This document shows positions 23,812 to 35,885 of a stretch of 64,000 nt of DNA, in pieces. Every line of letters starts with the position of its first letter. Within the stretch, counting starts at the first letter, position 1. Made by a program: the position numbers and the translations under genes. The stretch is taken from assembly GCA_037389465.1 (NCBI GenBank), contig JAZARR010000214.1, positions 2,728,001 through 2,792,000 on the forward strand, given 5' to 3'. The notes beneath the pieces were generated by a model. It did no database searches and had not been told where the DNA came from. It saw nothing but the letters and a program-made list of their open reading frames with translations. The stretch is from Baylisascaris procyonis (Eukaryota; Nematoda; Chromadorea; Rhabditida; Ascarididae).

Positions 23812-26800
23812 TTGACTTCCCATGACGAACGCTCATCTTTCGAACCATCGTTTCATTAGTGCTCTTGAAAGTATTTCCTCATACTGAATCGTTTGTTCTT
23901 GCATTGAATCATTTCAATTGCCAATCCTATGCTACCTTCTGCCAAAATGATTTGCCGTTTTGATGACTCTTCCCTTCATTTTTCGCCTTACTCGCAATTT
24001 TTCTTTGTTTTTTCTTTTTAAATGGAAATATATGAGAGAAAAGCGGAATTTCAATGTGTTACTAGAAGCAAACTTAAATCATTCCGGAAGACTTTAGCGT
24101 TTAATTAAATGATTAAATTTTTTTGAAGTCTAGTTATTGTCAATCCTAGGGAAATTTTGATACTATGATCATGATTATCTCACATCGATCACTCAACTTG
24201 CCATTGTAGAATAGTCAATGGAAAGATGGAAAGAGCTTTTCTTTTTCAGAATTTCTCATCTATTCTATTGCCTCTTTTTCTTCTTTCTTTTGTTATGAAA
24301 AAGTTTATCATTTTGTTGGCATGAACAAGACATCCAATTTTTAAAACTCTCTTGATTTTTCCAAATTGATTTATAAAATTGCATCTCCTGAAGAAGAAGA
24401 TCCCTATCGATGAGAACTCTACATAAAAAATTTCTTTTTCATTCTCTGTCGTCAATTTGCGCTCTTATCGCACATTATTATTTAGAAATCGAATTAAATT
24501 ATTTTATTTTTATTGATATTCTTCTACGAAGGATTGAAGCCGTTTTCATTGATTGGTAATTATGAATGAGAGTTACATTTGCAGTGTTTGAATTCCTCAA
24601 TTCTTTCCTACAGGGTATTTTTGTCGAATTTTTCATCGTTTATTGTCTTTCTTTACATTTTTTCGAAGTTTATTCCGCTTTTTCCTATTCATTTTTCCGG
24701 TCGACTTAAATGGGCATATTTTTTATTTGGGATCATTGAATGCGAAGAAATTCATTTCGTATAGCTGTTTTGCAAAGGTATTTTGCAACGATGACATTCT
24801 TTGTTTTGAAATTATATGGACTCGTAAACCGAAAACAAGAAACCAACAAAACAAATCTATTCAGCCTTTTTTATGTTTTATTCATCAGCCATCTTCAACC
24901 CATTCAGCAGCTCAATTCTTCGCACTTCCTATGTAGTCTTTGAGAGTTTTTTTTTTTGGGGTTTTTCATGTTTTTTTCAAGAATTTGCTTTGAGAAATTG
25001 ATCAGTCTCTGTCGTACTTGTCAACATGCGCTTTCGATTCATTCAGCAATCATAATTTGCTCTTCTACAATTTTGTTGCCTTATGAATTGACTTTATTGC
25101 ATACATCTTTTTATTTTCTGGTCATTGATTTATTGCTCTCTTTATCGGGTATCTTTCATCAATTTTAGTGAGTACCATTCCTTTAGAGAGGTCTTCATGA
25201 ATTGTTTTCTTCTTTGTGCACATATCCGCGGGGAAAAGGGAAGATGAGATGGGAAATTCCTATCAATTATGCTTTTTCAAAGAGTTTTTTTCTAAACTTT
25301 CTATTAAATCTCTAGTTTCTTGCGGGTTTTTTCTCTTCTTTTCTGGTTACTTTCGTAGGCAAGAAAGTGTGATGGAATTGATTTCCTTTACCGATGTCAA
25401 GTCCTCCCTTAGCCTCTCATCGCCCTATCCCCCATCCCTCATTCTTTGCCTTCATATTATTCCTGCAATATCGCAAGCTTCCGTTAGTCGTCTTCTGTGC
25501 TTTCTCAGCCAGGACTACAATACATCGAAAGAAGACTGTTTGGACATTTTTGAAGAAATTTTTTAATGTGAATTGTTGATGGATTATAGCAATCATTGGT
25601 GCATATTCAATCTAATTGTAAGATTATTTCAAAAATTTTTATTGGACTTTGTCAATTGAAATAAAGTATCGTTGCTGAGAATATGTGCAAATGAATAAAT
25701 ATTAGCATTGATGGTGACGGTTGTTTGATTATGCTTCATTGTTTTCAATCATATCGTTGCCGTATTTTATAAACTACGTTATGGTCAATGAAATAACACT
25801 CGAAAGGTTTTGTAGTAGCAAAATATAGGTGCAAAGTTATGCAATGGTAGGGAACCGAGAACTGACGGCGCTCTTCAGAGGCTGTTTCCAATCATCTTTT
25901 ATGGTCAATAAATAATCATCGAATATCCCTGTAACGTTCCATTTCTTTGACGTTACAAGGTTCAGTTGTTTGGATTTTTGCACCGTAAGTCTCATCAAAA
26001 TAGTAGCATAAGTTTTTGGCATTTCCGGAAGCAGGGAGTGGAGTGGGTTTCATCGATCCCGAAACTAGATGTGCCACTGTTTTTATGCGCTTTTGGCAAT
26101 TTTCATTTGCAAAGATGCATAAAATCTTGGCAACAGTTACTAAAGATATTTATGGCATGTGTTTATTTGTCAACGTCCTGATCTTTCCGATAGTTTGGGC
26201 TCCAGAACCATGAAGGTGAAGTAACGTAAATTGATTGGTTGGATTCAGGTCACGGCCGACTCGCAGAAAAATCCCTCATTTTCAAAAGAATTCATAGAGC
26301 CTTTAATGTATGTAAAGATTTGTGAACACTTTGCAGCCAATGAGGTCGCATTCTGCGGGGTTTGCTCATCTGTGCTACGATGAACGATGCTACAGGTTTG
26401 TGTGCTCCGATAAATTTCGCCGAAGTATGACCACCTCATGTTCAAAACGGCGAAACACAAACTAGGATACCTTCCTGGCATTCGTTACGGGTAAAATGGA
26501 ACTAATAAGCGAGACCGGTCGTTGAGACGCAAGTTTTCTGGTACTGATCATTCAGCAGCTGTTTTAGATGTGGTCAGACCACAGAACAGAGAAGACGGAG
26601 ATCTTCCAAGAGATTTATGCACAAGTCGGTGTCTTAGAATATGAACGCATTTCTACTTGTACTTTTTTTGGCTGATCTAGTAGAAGCAGTTGTAAGAATA
26701 CCTTGTGCCGTATCATATAGATGGGTTGTATAGGTGCTTCTCGAATAGTGAATTAATAAATTTCGAGCCATTCGGCGAGTTAAGAAATGGGTCGTACCTT

Positions 26801-27630
26801 CACTTATCCCAGAGAATATTTGTTGTATATTAACTAGAAAAGGATTTTAGACTCCTTATCCTCACTGTTATATCATCATCCGTTTTTAAATGCTGTTTTG
26901 AATATGAAAAAGCACATTACGGTGATCACGTCTATGTTTATGCCTGTCTATTTGCATGTATGCATGCCTACGTCCATCTGCCTCTAGTGCTTCTGCTCGG
27001 AAGTTGTCGAAGTGGATTTTGCAGCTATGCAGCCTATCATAGCTTCGTTCTTTAGCAGTTTCAACTGCGTACGAGTTACATGCATTTAAGCATGGCTTCA
27101 TTTTACGTTTTTGTCACCACGGGATTGGACTTCATCATGAGTTGGTTTGGAAAAACGGCTCATTTGCGGGTATATAAAAGCTCTAGGTGTTGTCAAATTA
27201 TGAATTCATTATCGCGCATATTTTAACGTAATTAGAAGGTGGGAGGGTTGTTGCCACAGGTACACTACCAAACTTGTCGTTTCAGTGACGTTCGCCTGAT
27301 TTTATGGGCGGCTATAGTTGTCGCCTAAAAATATTCGCAATTTTGCGATCAACTAACCAATTCCACATTGTTGCTTATGAGATGAAAGTAAACTGTGATT
27401 CAATATTAATTGGTTCATTGTTTTCGTCCGAGTGGTGCCCAGTGGTTGCTCATCATTTTATCTCACTGAATAGATATATATTCTTTCCTCCCTCCCCCTC
27501 TTCAGTATCTCCTCCCCTCGCTCCTCCTCTCCCCTCCATCTCCCACACACGCATTCCTCCTGCCTGCTTTTGCCTTCGCGTATTTTCTCACTTGTTGTCT
27601 CGATTATATTTACATTTTTCAGTATTTCAG
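23812..27630. other. Intergenic region between galactokinase and the zinc-ribbon gene
   Basis: The region is AT-rich and T-tract-rich. An ATTAAA that could serve galactokinase polyadenylation lies near 24105. ORFs around 25840-26520 on both strands have some protein-like composition, but no family, splice sites or continuous frame support them. The last 150 bp (about 27484-27630) is strongly CT-rich. Confidence 0.55.
27484..27630 (+). promoter_or_regulatory. CT-rich tract and candidate trans-splice acceptors before the zinc-ribbon gene
   Basis: A pyrimidine-rich stretch of about 110 bp ends in two closely spaced acceptors, TTTTTCAG ending at 27622 and TATTTCAG ending at 27630. They lie 40-50 nt before the start codon at 27671. 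This fits an outron boundary or a promoter-proximal pyrimidine tract. Confidence 0.35.
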
Positions 27631-27670
27631 TGCAATTGAAAGTATGCAGCAGTAATTCGGTTCTAACGAT

Positions 27671-30600
27671 ATGAGTATCGTTTTCGGGATGCGCACGGTT
27701 GCATCGTGTTCACGATATATCAACATTATCGTGGTTGTGGAGAAGCGATTGCCCCCTATTCCAGTGCATTGCTCTAATTTGGTAAATAATTCTTATGATT
27801 CTATGCCCTTCCATAATGATTTTAAATAGTTTTTGACACAATATATTTCGCTGATTAGCTTAATTTTAAGAGGTATAAATCGTCAAGTGTTCGGCCACCA
27901 CTCGATACATTGGTACGTGATATCAGTGAGGCATTATCGCGACAACGTGAAGGTGATGTGTCATCACAACAACACACTCGTGTTTGTGTTTTCTTTATTG
28001 CTTTTATTCATTTATATGTGGAATCTTTATTTTTCATGAAGAAAATATGGGTGAACTATAGATTTATAGGAAGCGATAAAAGTGAAGTGAACATTCCAGC
28101 TGGGAATAGAAATAAATATGTATCGCTAGAATTGAAATTTGTCCAGCGTTATTTGTTTTGTTTGAAATAGACTTGCAAATATCTGCAGAAATTAGCTATT
28201 TGTTACAAAGCTGCATTTGCTGCACTTTTCCATGCTGAAATATTCTCAGCATTTAAGTGCTGTTTTAATTGACTGGTGAATGAATTAAATAAACGAAAAA
28301 TGATTTTGGTTATTTCTTTATGCTCATAAAGACCGCCATTGAATTGAAAATATTTTCGAAATACGAGGATAAAAAATTATCGTTTATGGAGGTGGTGATT
28401 TTAAATAACGTTTTATAATACGAACAAAGTTTCATAAATTTTAGCGAGTGCGACCTATGTTTCTCGATCAAGATGCAGGACCTTCACGACCTACGAGAAC
28501 TGAAATTATGGACGAATTATGCGATTTAGGAATCCGTTTTCGATTGACGGTGAGTACCGTTTTGTGAAATGTTTTATTTGAAAATCCTCTTTTTTCTCAC
28601 TTTATTCATTGTCAAATTGCTGAGAAAATTTCACTTTTAAAACTCTAAGAAATTTGTATTGCTATTTGAGATTCAAAATTGCGCGTTTTTTTTATAAATG
28701 AGAGTTACTTCCGGTTTAATAGAATCTATTAAATACTAATAGCTTTTTGTTCATTTTCCATCTTTTTTATGATTTACAGTAATCGTAAGAAATATTGAAT
28801 GTTATAAATTCAACAAATGCTGATCATTATTGAAGCAATTTTGTTGTTCGTTTGATGATTTCACTCGACCGATTTCTTATTTATCGATTTTTTGAATCGA
28901 ATATTCTTGTCAGTTGCATAATGAATTCGACTATTGTTGGCATACTGAACTCAGTCTCTCCTGCTGGATTGTCACCATTCCTTTTTATGCTTTCTCCTCA
29001 TTACGGATAGTTCTCTAGAATCTCAATGAATCTATTTAAATGTTTGTATGTGTCTGTCCGTTTGTCTGCCATTAGTTCGACATTTACGTATTAGCGACTG
29101 TGGTCTGTTAGGCGTTCGTTGTCCTGTTGTCCTGTTGTTGGATGTTGTTCGAAAATAAAAGATATAGGAGGTGGATTTCAACTTCATTCGTAAATAATTA
29201 GTTTGATTTATAAAATTTATTTTCGGAGTGCAACTTGGGGATTGCCAAGAATTCCCCATTCTTTGTATTCCATTTCGAGTATCCGATTGCAATGTTGCAA
29301 CGTTATTGCAGTTGGAGGAAGTAACTAAATTAGTTAATTTAATAGTGGCCATTGCAAAGATTGCTTATCAATTTTCTCGGGGAGCAACCTTTTTCGTCTC
29401 TTTTGTTTCAAACATTCAGATTCGTTGGAAAGTTTTAAAAATTGACTTTGAAAAGTTAATTATCACTGATGTATCTCTATTTGTTAATGCAAAAACATTG
29501 TCCTGTCAGTTTGGTGAATGCACTTTTCCATAGTTTTGACAAGTTTTTAGGTTACCTTCATTTTTTCTGAATTCGCAGCAAGAAGCTCTTTCTGTAATTC
29601 GTCTTTTCACGTAATTCTACCTCTTTGTGTTTGCAAAAATCGAAATGTGAACATCATTGTCTGTGAATGTATATATATATCTATTTATCGACGGGTTTGA
29701 ACTTAGAAGTTATAGGAATTAAGGAGGTATCATGTAGATTATCGGGTAACCTCCTCCATCAAAAGAACTTACAGTCGCCAGCTTAACGGAGTTATAGGAA
29801 TTTAAAATGCCAAAAAGTTTCCCTATTACGCCAATAAAACATTTCTCTGCGAACAGTTAGACCAAGGGGAATATGAAGTTTTTGCAGTTAAATAGTTGCT
29901 TGGATGAGCGGGATGCAGAAAGTGCATATTGTGCCAGCCTACCTGTCACATTTCTTTCCACCTATTTTTTGAAAGCTTTGCTCATTTCGCCGTTAACGTA
30001 TAGCGGGACGCCAATTCCTCGTTTAAATCGTTTATAAGATTTCGTCGGTTTTTTACCTTCACGTTCGAAATTTCCAACAAGCATGCTGTGCATTGATCAA
30101 TGGGAGTAACGGAAGTACTGCAGCTATTGTATTATTGTTCTTCAAGGCGTCTATAAATTTTTTCCATATTTCCGATGTTTTATCGATTCGCACTTTGTAT
30201 GGTCATCTAGCAACTAAAAGTCGTTCCTCAATAGCCATAGGTGAAGGGAAGTAAATCGTTCATTTTAAATTGTTCACTTTGGCATTGGCGCCGTTTTGTC
30301 TAATGTTTGGTTTTCGTGTCCGTTTCGTCGAAACACAGGTTTCTCGCGATTGCTTTTTCTCAGAAATTTTTCGTTGTTTTTGGATTGATTTTTAAATTAA
30401 CCCATTTCTCTTTTGATGATCTAGCTATAGCCATATTTTCTTTCGCGTAACAAAAAGAGATTTAAACCATTCAACTCAAATTCCGGGCGTAATTTAGATG
30501 AAAATCTTTCACTAAGGAAATGCAAAATGTTAGTCGTTATTCGCAAATTTTCAGTTTTATTGGTAATCGTTTCCACAAAAAATCATTCTTTAATCCTTGA

Positions 30601-33600
30601 ATTTCAAAAAACATTTCCCAGCATCCTTTTACTCTATCGAATCAATACAACCCCTCCCTAATTGCCCCACTAAGCTCATAATATTACTTACGGTATCAGA
30701 ATTCGTTGATTTGCCTAGAGAAAGCGATTAAAACGAAAATAGAACCTTACGAAAATTGCTGCAAATCGTTGACAAAGAGCTGCATAAAAAACGATTATCG
30801 TTATTAATGTTAGCTTTCGTTTTAAGAAATTTGCAAGTTGTGCTTTTTAGCCTCACGCTGGTCATGTACGCGTCAATTGTGTGCGTTGTAAATCGATGCA
30901 TGCATATATTTCACCACGCGACTCATCACTGAGGTGCATCGCTTGTGGATATACGAGTTCGTTTGAGGACTACAAGGTAGGTTTCCATTTAAAGGAAATA
31001 CTCGATTTCGCGTTTACAGGACTACAAGGTAGGTTTCCATTTAAAGGAAATACTCGATTTCGCGATTACATCTTCATATTGAATTGTTACTTATGACGTC
31101 ATTTTTTGCAGAATTTAAGATCAAATAAATTAGTTTTTGAATACGGAACTCGAATACTTATTTGTGAATTTCTTTCTTCTTAGGAATGCTTATATTGCTC
31201 TAAGATAATAATTTTCAAACATTTTATGCTTTCTTTTCATCCGGGGATTTGCACAAGTATTGATATGTGTTAACATAATTGGCTTCTTCCGCTTGCTGAC
31301 GTGAAAGTATTTAAAGGAGAGGGTGGAGTGGCGACGCAATGGCGGAGTGGGTGAATGTTTCTTTTAGGTTTGGCAAGGTCAGGTTTCGAGCCCGGCTTTG
31401 CTCTCATATTTTCCGCCTGTTTCTGACTGCGATGAGAGCTAGCTCCTTAACATCGATGGGAGCAACACCTAGAAGACTAATATCGCTCGGGCTGTCACAA
31501 CTAAATTAAAGCTGAATTTCTGTATTAGCAATAAAACTAAATTCTAGGCCTGTCTTTATTGACAGTAGGAATTTTTTAGAACACCGAATTTCTGGAACTA
31601 AATTTTGGAAAATAACAGCACCCAGAATTGAACCACTAATTATTTTTTCCGGAATTCTCTAATACGGGTGTTAATTTATGGATCTGTGCTGGAATTTATT
31701 AATTAAGAAGCATGAGGGATAATGCGAAGTACATTGATTCAACTGTGCTCTCGACCATTACAGCTTTAGCGGTCGACGCTATCCAATCACCTTCTTTATA
31801 CGAGCATGCCATTTTGGAAGTTAAAAATTTGACGATTACGACTGTATCGGATGAATTCATTCAGAAAATTGCAGTTTGGATTTTCATCTGTAGCACACAT
31901 CGGATTTTTGTTTGTTCCACTTAATCGGAGGTTTTATTTTCATCTATGAGGTTTCCTTGATTTGTTTTAAACAATCATCTACAACTAAAAATTGGTTTCG
32001 CTGTCAAACGTTTAAATGCAGTCCTCCCCGAAAGGCGCGTTTATTTGAAATTCTTTGAGAAATGATTAACTCTCAATGACTGTGACCACTTCCAGTGAAA
32101 CATTTGATCTCTTGTTGTTGGTGTAATCTTGCGAATTGGAAAAACATTCACAAGTTTCATTTGCTCATCACGGATGAGACTAAATCCCTCTACTTTCCTC
32201 GTCATGCTAACGTTCGCACTTGATTGCGACCTCGCTTGCGATGTAGGACGGAGAAGTCATCAATGAGTTTTTCTATTTCCTCCTCTCTTTTTGTGTTGAT
32301 TTTCCAATTCGATAGTGACCTAAGCTCGAAGTCGATCTATTATTTACCATTAAATCCCCTCCTTATTACTTGAGAGTGACACAAGAAGATGAGCTCATCC
32401 ATATCTTCATCCTTACTGTGTTCTCTTTTATTCATCACTTAGGGTATGCTTACTTTTACAGCACTACAATTCACATGTTCTGTAAAAGTTCATATCGAAC
32501 GATCACCCATTTTGAAAGCTGCTTTGATATCTTCTGACGTACTGTTGAATAATCTGCTGCTTAATTAAATTTGATAATAATGCTATAAAAGGATGAGGTA
32601 GAATGCGTTGCCCACAGAAGTAAATTCAAAGGAAACATTATGAGGAACGTCCTCTTTCACATCACTCATCGAGCGAATCATATCGACTTAAAGCTTATTC
32701 CGTTATATCACTTCTTTGTTACATTACTATCATAAGATATCGTCAAATTTCGCTTGTAAGCAATTCAATAAAACACTTATTCTGAGTGAAAGAAATAAAC
32801 TAAATTTTAAACATTTATGCTCAATTTGCCTACAAACCTTAAAATTTGTGCTGCGTTATTCACTTTATGAAATCATTTTATTGGTTAGCATTAAATATGA
32901 TTATTTGTTATTCTGTGTAACTCTCACATACCCACTCTATCCTGTAGATGGTATTCGTGGACTGCGTATTAATCAACTGACTCCATACATATGGCGTTGA
33001 CGCTACTGTTCACTTGAAGCTACTCATTTCTTGCCCTTCGGCATGTGCTCATTCAAGGAACAATAAGGGAAGGGGAAAGGCACAAGTGATGCACAGGAGT
33101 TAAAGGTTCTTGAAGTTCTTACTAAGTCTTCTATTGCTCAGAATCAATCTTGCAATATTACAGGTGCAGGTGGAATGGATGCACACCTTGATAGCACAAT
33201 GGCTGTGTTGCAAAGTGTTTGCTTTGTGTATGGCTGTGCTTGTTTATGCGAGATAATTGCGCACGTTTTGAAGTAATTTGTGCTGGAAATATGTCTTTGT
33301 TCACCTCCAATTTGCAAGCGATCCATTCCCCCATTCCAACAAATAAATGTACCACTTCCTTTGCGCTTCCATGGCCACATGCATTATACAACCATAGCCG
33401 ACAAAGACCGATTGACCAGCGTTGTTGTTGAGCAGTTACCTTTATTAGGTAAATATGGTCATCAAAGTGTTTTGATGTGGTCACTTAGCTCAGAATATCT
33501 TCACAAAGTGATCTTATATGATAGCTATATCTTATATCTTATACGCCTCCTCAAATTTGCATTTGAGGATATTTCATACGCTTCCATGTAGACTTCCGAA

Positions 33601-35823
33601 GCAGTTGTATTACTCATAAGTTAATTCGACTATTTCGAAAGAATTTTAAATGCTTAATTGCGACTAAATTTATGTTCTATTTTGCATCTTTTGAGAGCTG
33701 CGTTTTGCATTAATTCGGCAACAGAGAAACGAATCTTTCTGAATGAACTCTATTCACAAATCATTAGATAAATATAAATTTTTGTGATATTTTATTATTT
33801 ATTTATAATTCGTGACATTCGATGTTCCAGCAAACGAAATACTTTCTCTTCAATTTCTTTGATATAATTTATGATCTCTGAATTGCTTTTGCTTTGGGTT
33901 TTTCCTCATATGATTTAAATTAAATTCAAAATTTGATTCAATAAGAGAAGCATCTAAAAATTTTATCATTAAATTTGCTGCAGTTGTATCACGACAGCCA
34001 GGGAAGGCAATTTTTTTATGCCGATCGTGTAAAACGGAAGGAACGACTCACATTTTTCCTACAACTCATGCTGCCTGCTACATTAGTATTCGATGTGTTG
34101 TCCGCTGATATTCGATGTGTTGTCCGCTGAATCCTAAATGTATTCAAGAATCCTCCTTTATCATCCATCCACTTTCAGTTTTCATTGCGCTTCCTTCATA
34201 TCGCTTCCAATATTCCACTATTGCGATTGACTGAATTCAGTTTTAAAAATCACTAACGATTCGTTTTCGAAATGCATTCAAGGCAATATAGTGACAATCG
34301 GCGAATGCGTTCTTAGGCGATGATTATAGCAGTAAATTGCAGTATGGGTGTGACACATGCCGGAAGTTGAAACTAACGTTCACCGTATTGCATTCGTTAA
34401 ATGCCTTTTTTTTTTTTTCATTCTGCTTCGCTTTGTTTTCATTGCTACCCATTCTGCTTTAAAATTTAAGTTAACTCCCAAAAAATTTTCACTATGTTGA
34501 GTTTTTATCACTTTAAGTATTTTGATTTGCTGGGAGAGTTAATTAAGTAAGTATTATTCTTTAATTTCTTGTTTAAATTGATTCATTAACCATTTGCAAG
34601 TATACTGACAGTTATGATGCTAGAAAGAAGAGGGGGGGGGGTGTCGAGAAGAATCGATTCCTAAGGATATCGAAGATGCCGCTCTCGGCTGGCGCTGATA
34701 AGATTCACAAAATTTCCCTTTCAAAGTCGTTTGGATTTAGAAATGCTCATTTCTCAGGTTTATGAATTCTTCAAAAGAAAATGCAAATTATCCACCAAAG
34801 AATTTGCCTAAAGCAATACAAATTATCTGTTAAAGAATTTGCCTAAGTAAACTGTATATAAGCACCGCTCTATGTCAATAAATTGATTGGTTGGTTCATT
34901 CTTTGGATCATCAACATCGCGTCTCCGCCACAGGGGGGGGGGGGGGGTGAGAATTTTTGGATTGGGAGAGTCGAGGGAAGCATCAGGAAGGGTTAAGACT
35001 ATATCAGAGTACTTCGGGGAATAATCAGACAAACAATATTAGCAATACAGAAGGCTGAATAACGTTTGCGCATCCTTCCATTTTTCATTTCTCTCGAGTG
35101 TTTCATATCGCTGATATATTTTCTATGAAATCAAATCGCTCTTATTTCTTTTTCAGTCATTGTTTCATTTTTAGATTACTCATCAACATTTTTGAATTTT
35201 TAAGTGTATAGATGATTAAATGTTTAATTTCTTTCAGGTTTTTGAACAGCTTGAAACTTCAAGTTTTATTTATTTCCTTAGAAATCTCAGATGAGTTCAC
35301 TGTGCTGACATTGCAAATCGGATCAGAATTACCCATTTTAGGCATTCGATGATTTTGCGCCGAAATCGAAATTCTGCAATTAAAGAATGCAAATATGTCT
35401 GATAGTTGTGCCTCGATCGCTCCTTTTTAGGGAAGTTTTCCTGTTTTTGTATGGTGAGTCATAAGCACTTGCTGGAAGAACAAATGTTAAGAAATGTTCT
35501 ATTTAGATAGGTTTTCAGTGATTAAGCAGTTGTAGGCTTGCGGGTATTTCTGATCCATAATGGAATGAAGATTTTAAATTTTACAGCGAAAACACAAAAT
35601 TAATGAGAAAAATGTGTGCCACAAACAATGTTTTACATACTTTTCATCAGCGTGTAGGTGATGAAAAGTAAACCTCAACTCTGTCACAAGCATCATTTTT
35701 TTACTTTTATGCCTTTTACTTTGAATTTGTTTGAGTAGTTTATATGCTAACCATTGATCATGCATCAATTTTTTTCATTTTCGTTTGTTGCCTCTACATA
35801 TCATTTTTTGCTTCTCAAGTATG

Positions 35824-35885
<62 letters not shown>

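Noticed and set aside
26016..26213. Plus ORF starting at a TTG with FIDPETRCATVFMRFW, and overlapping minus ORFs
   Set aside because: Composition is protein-like, but frames conflict between strands and no splice sites or family support either.
31712..31924. 70-codon ORF considered as an extra zinc-ribbon gene exon
   Set aside because: No in-phase acceptor and donor could be found.
33158..33591. Protein-like ORFs on both strands inside the zinc-ribbon gene intron (for example ADKDRLTSVVVEQLPLL)
   Set aside because: The best plus exon enters and leaves in phase 1, which does not fit the phase-0 neighbouring exons; no family recognised. A nested gene cannot be excluded.
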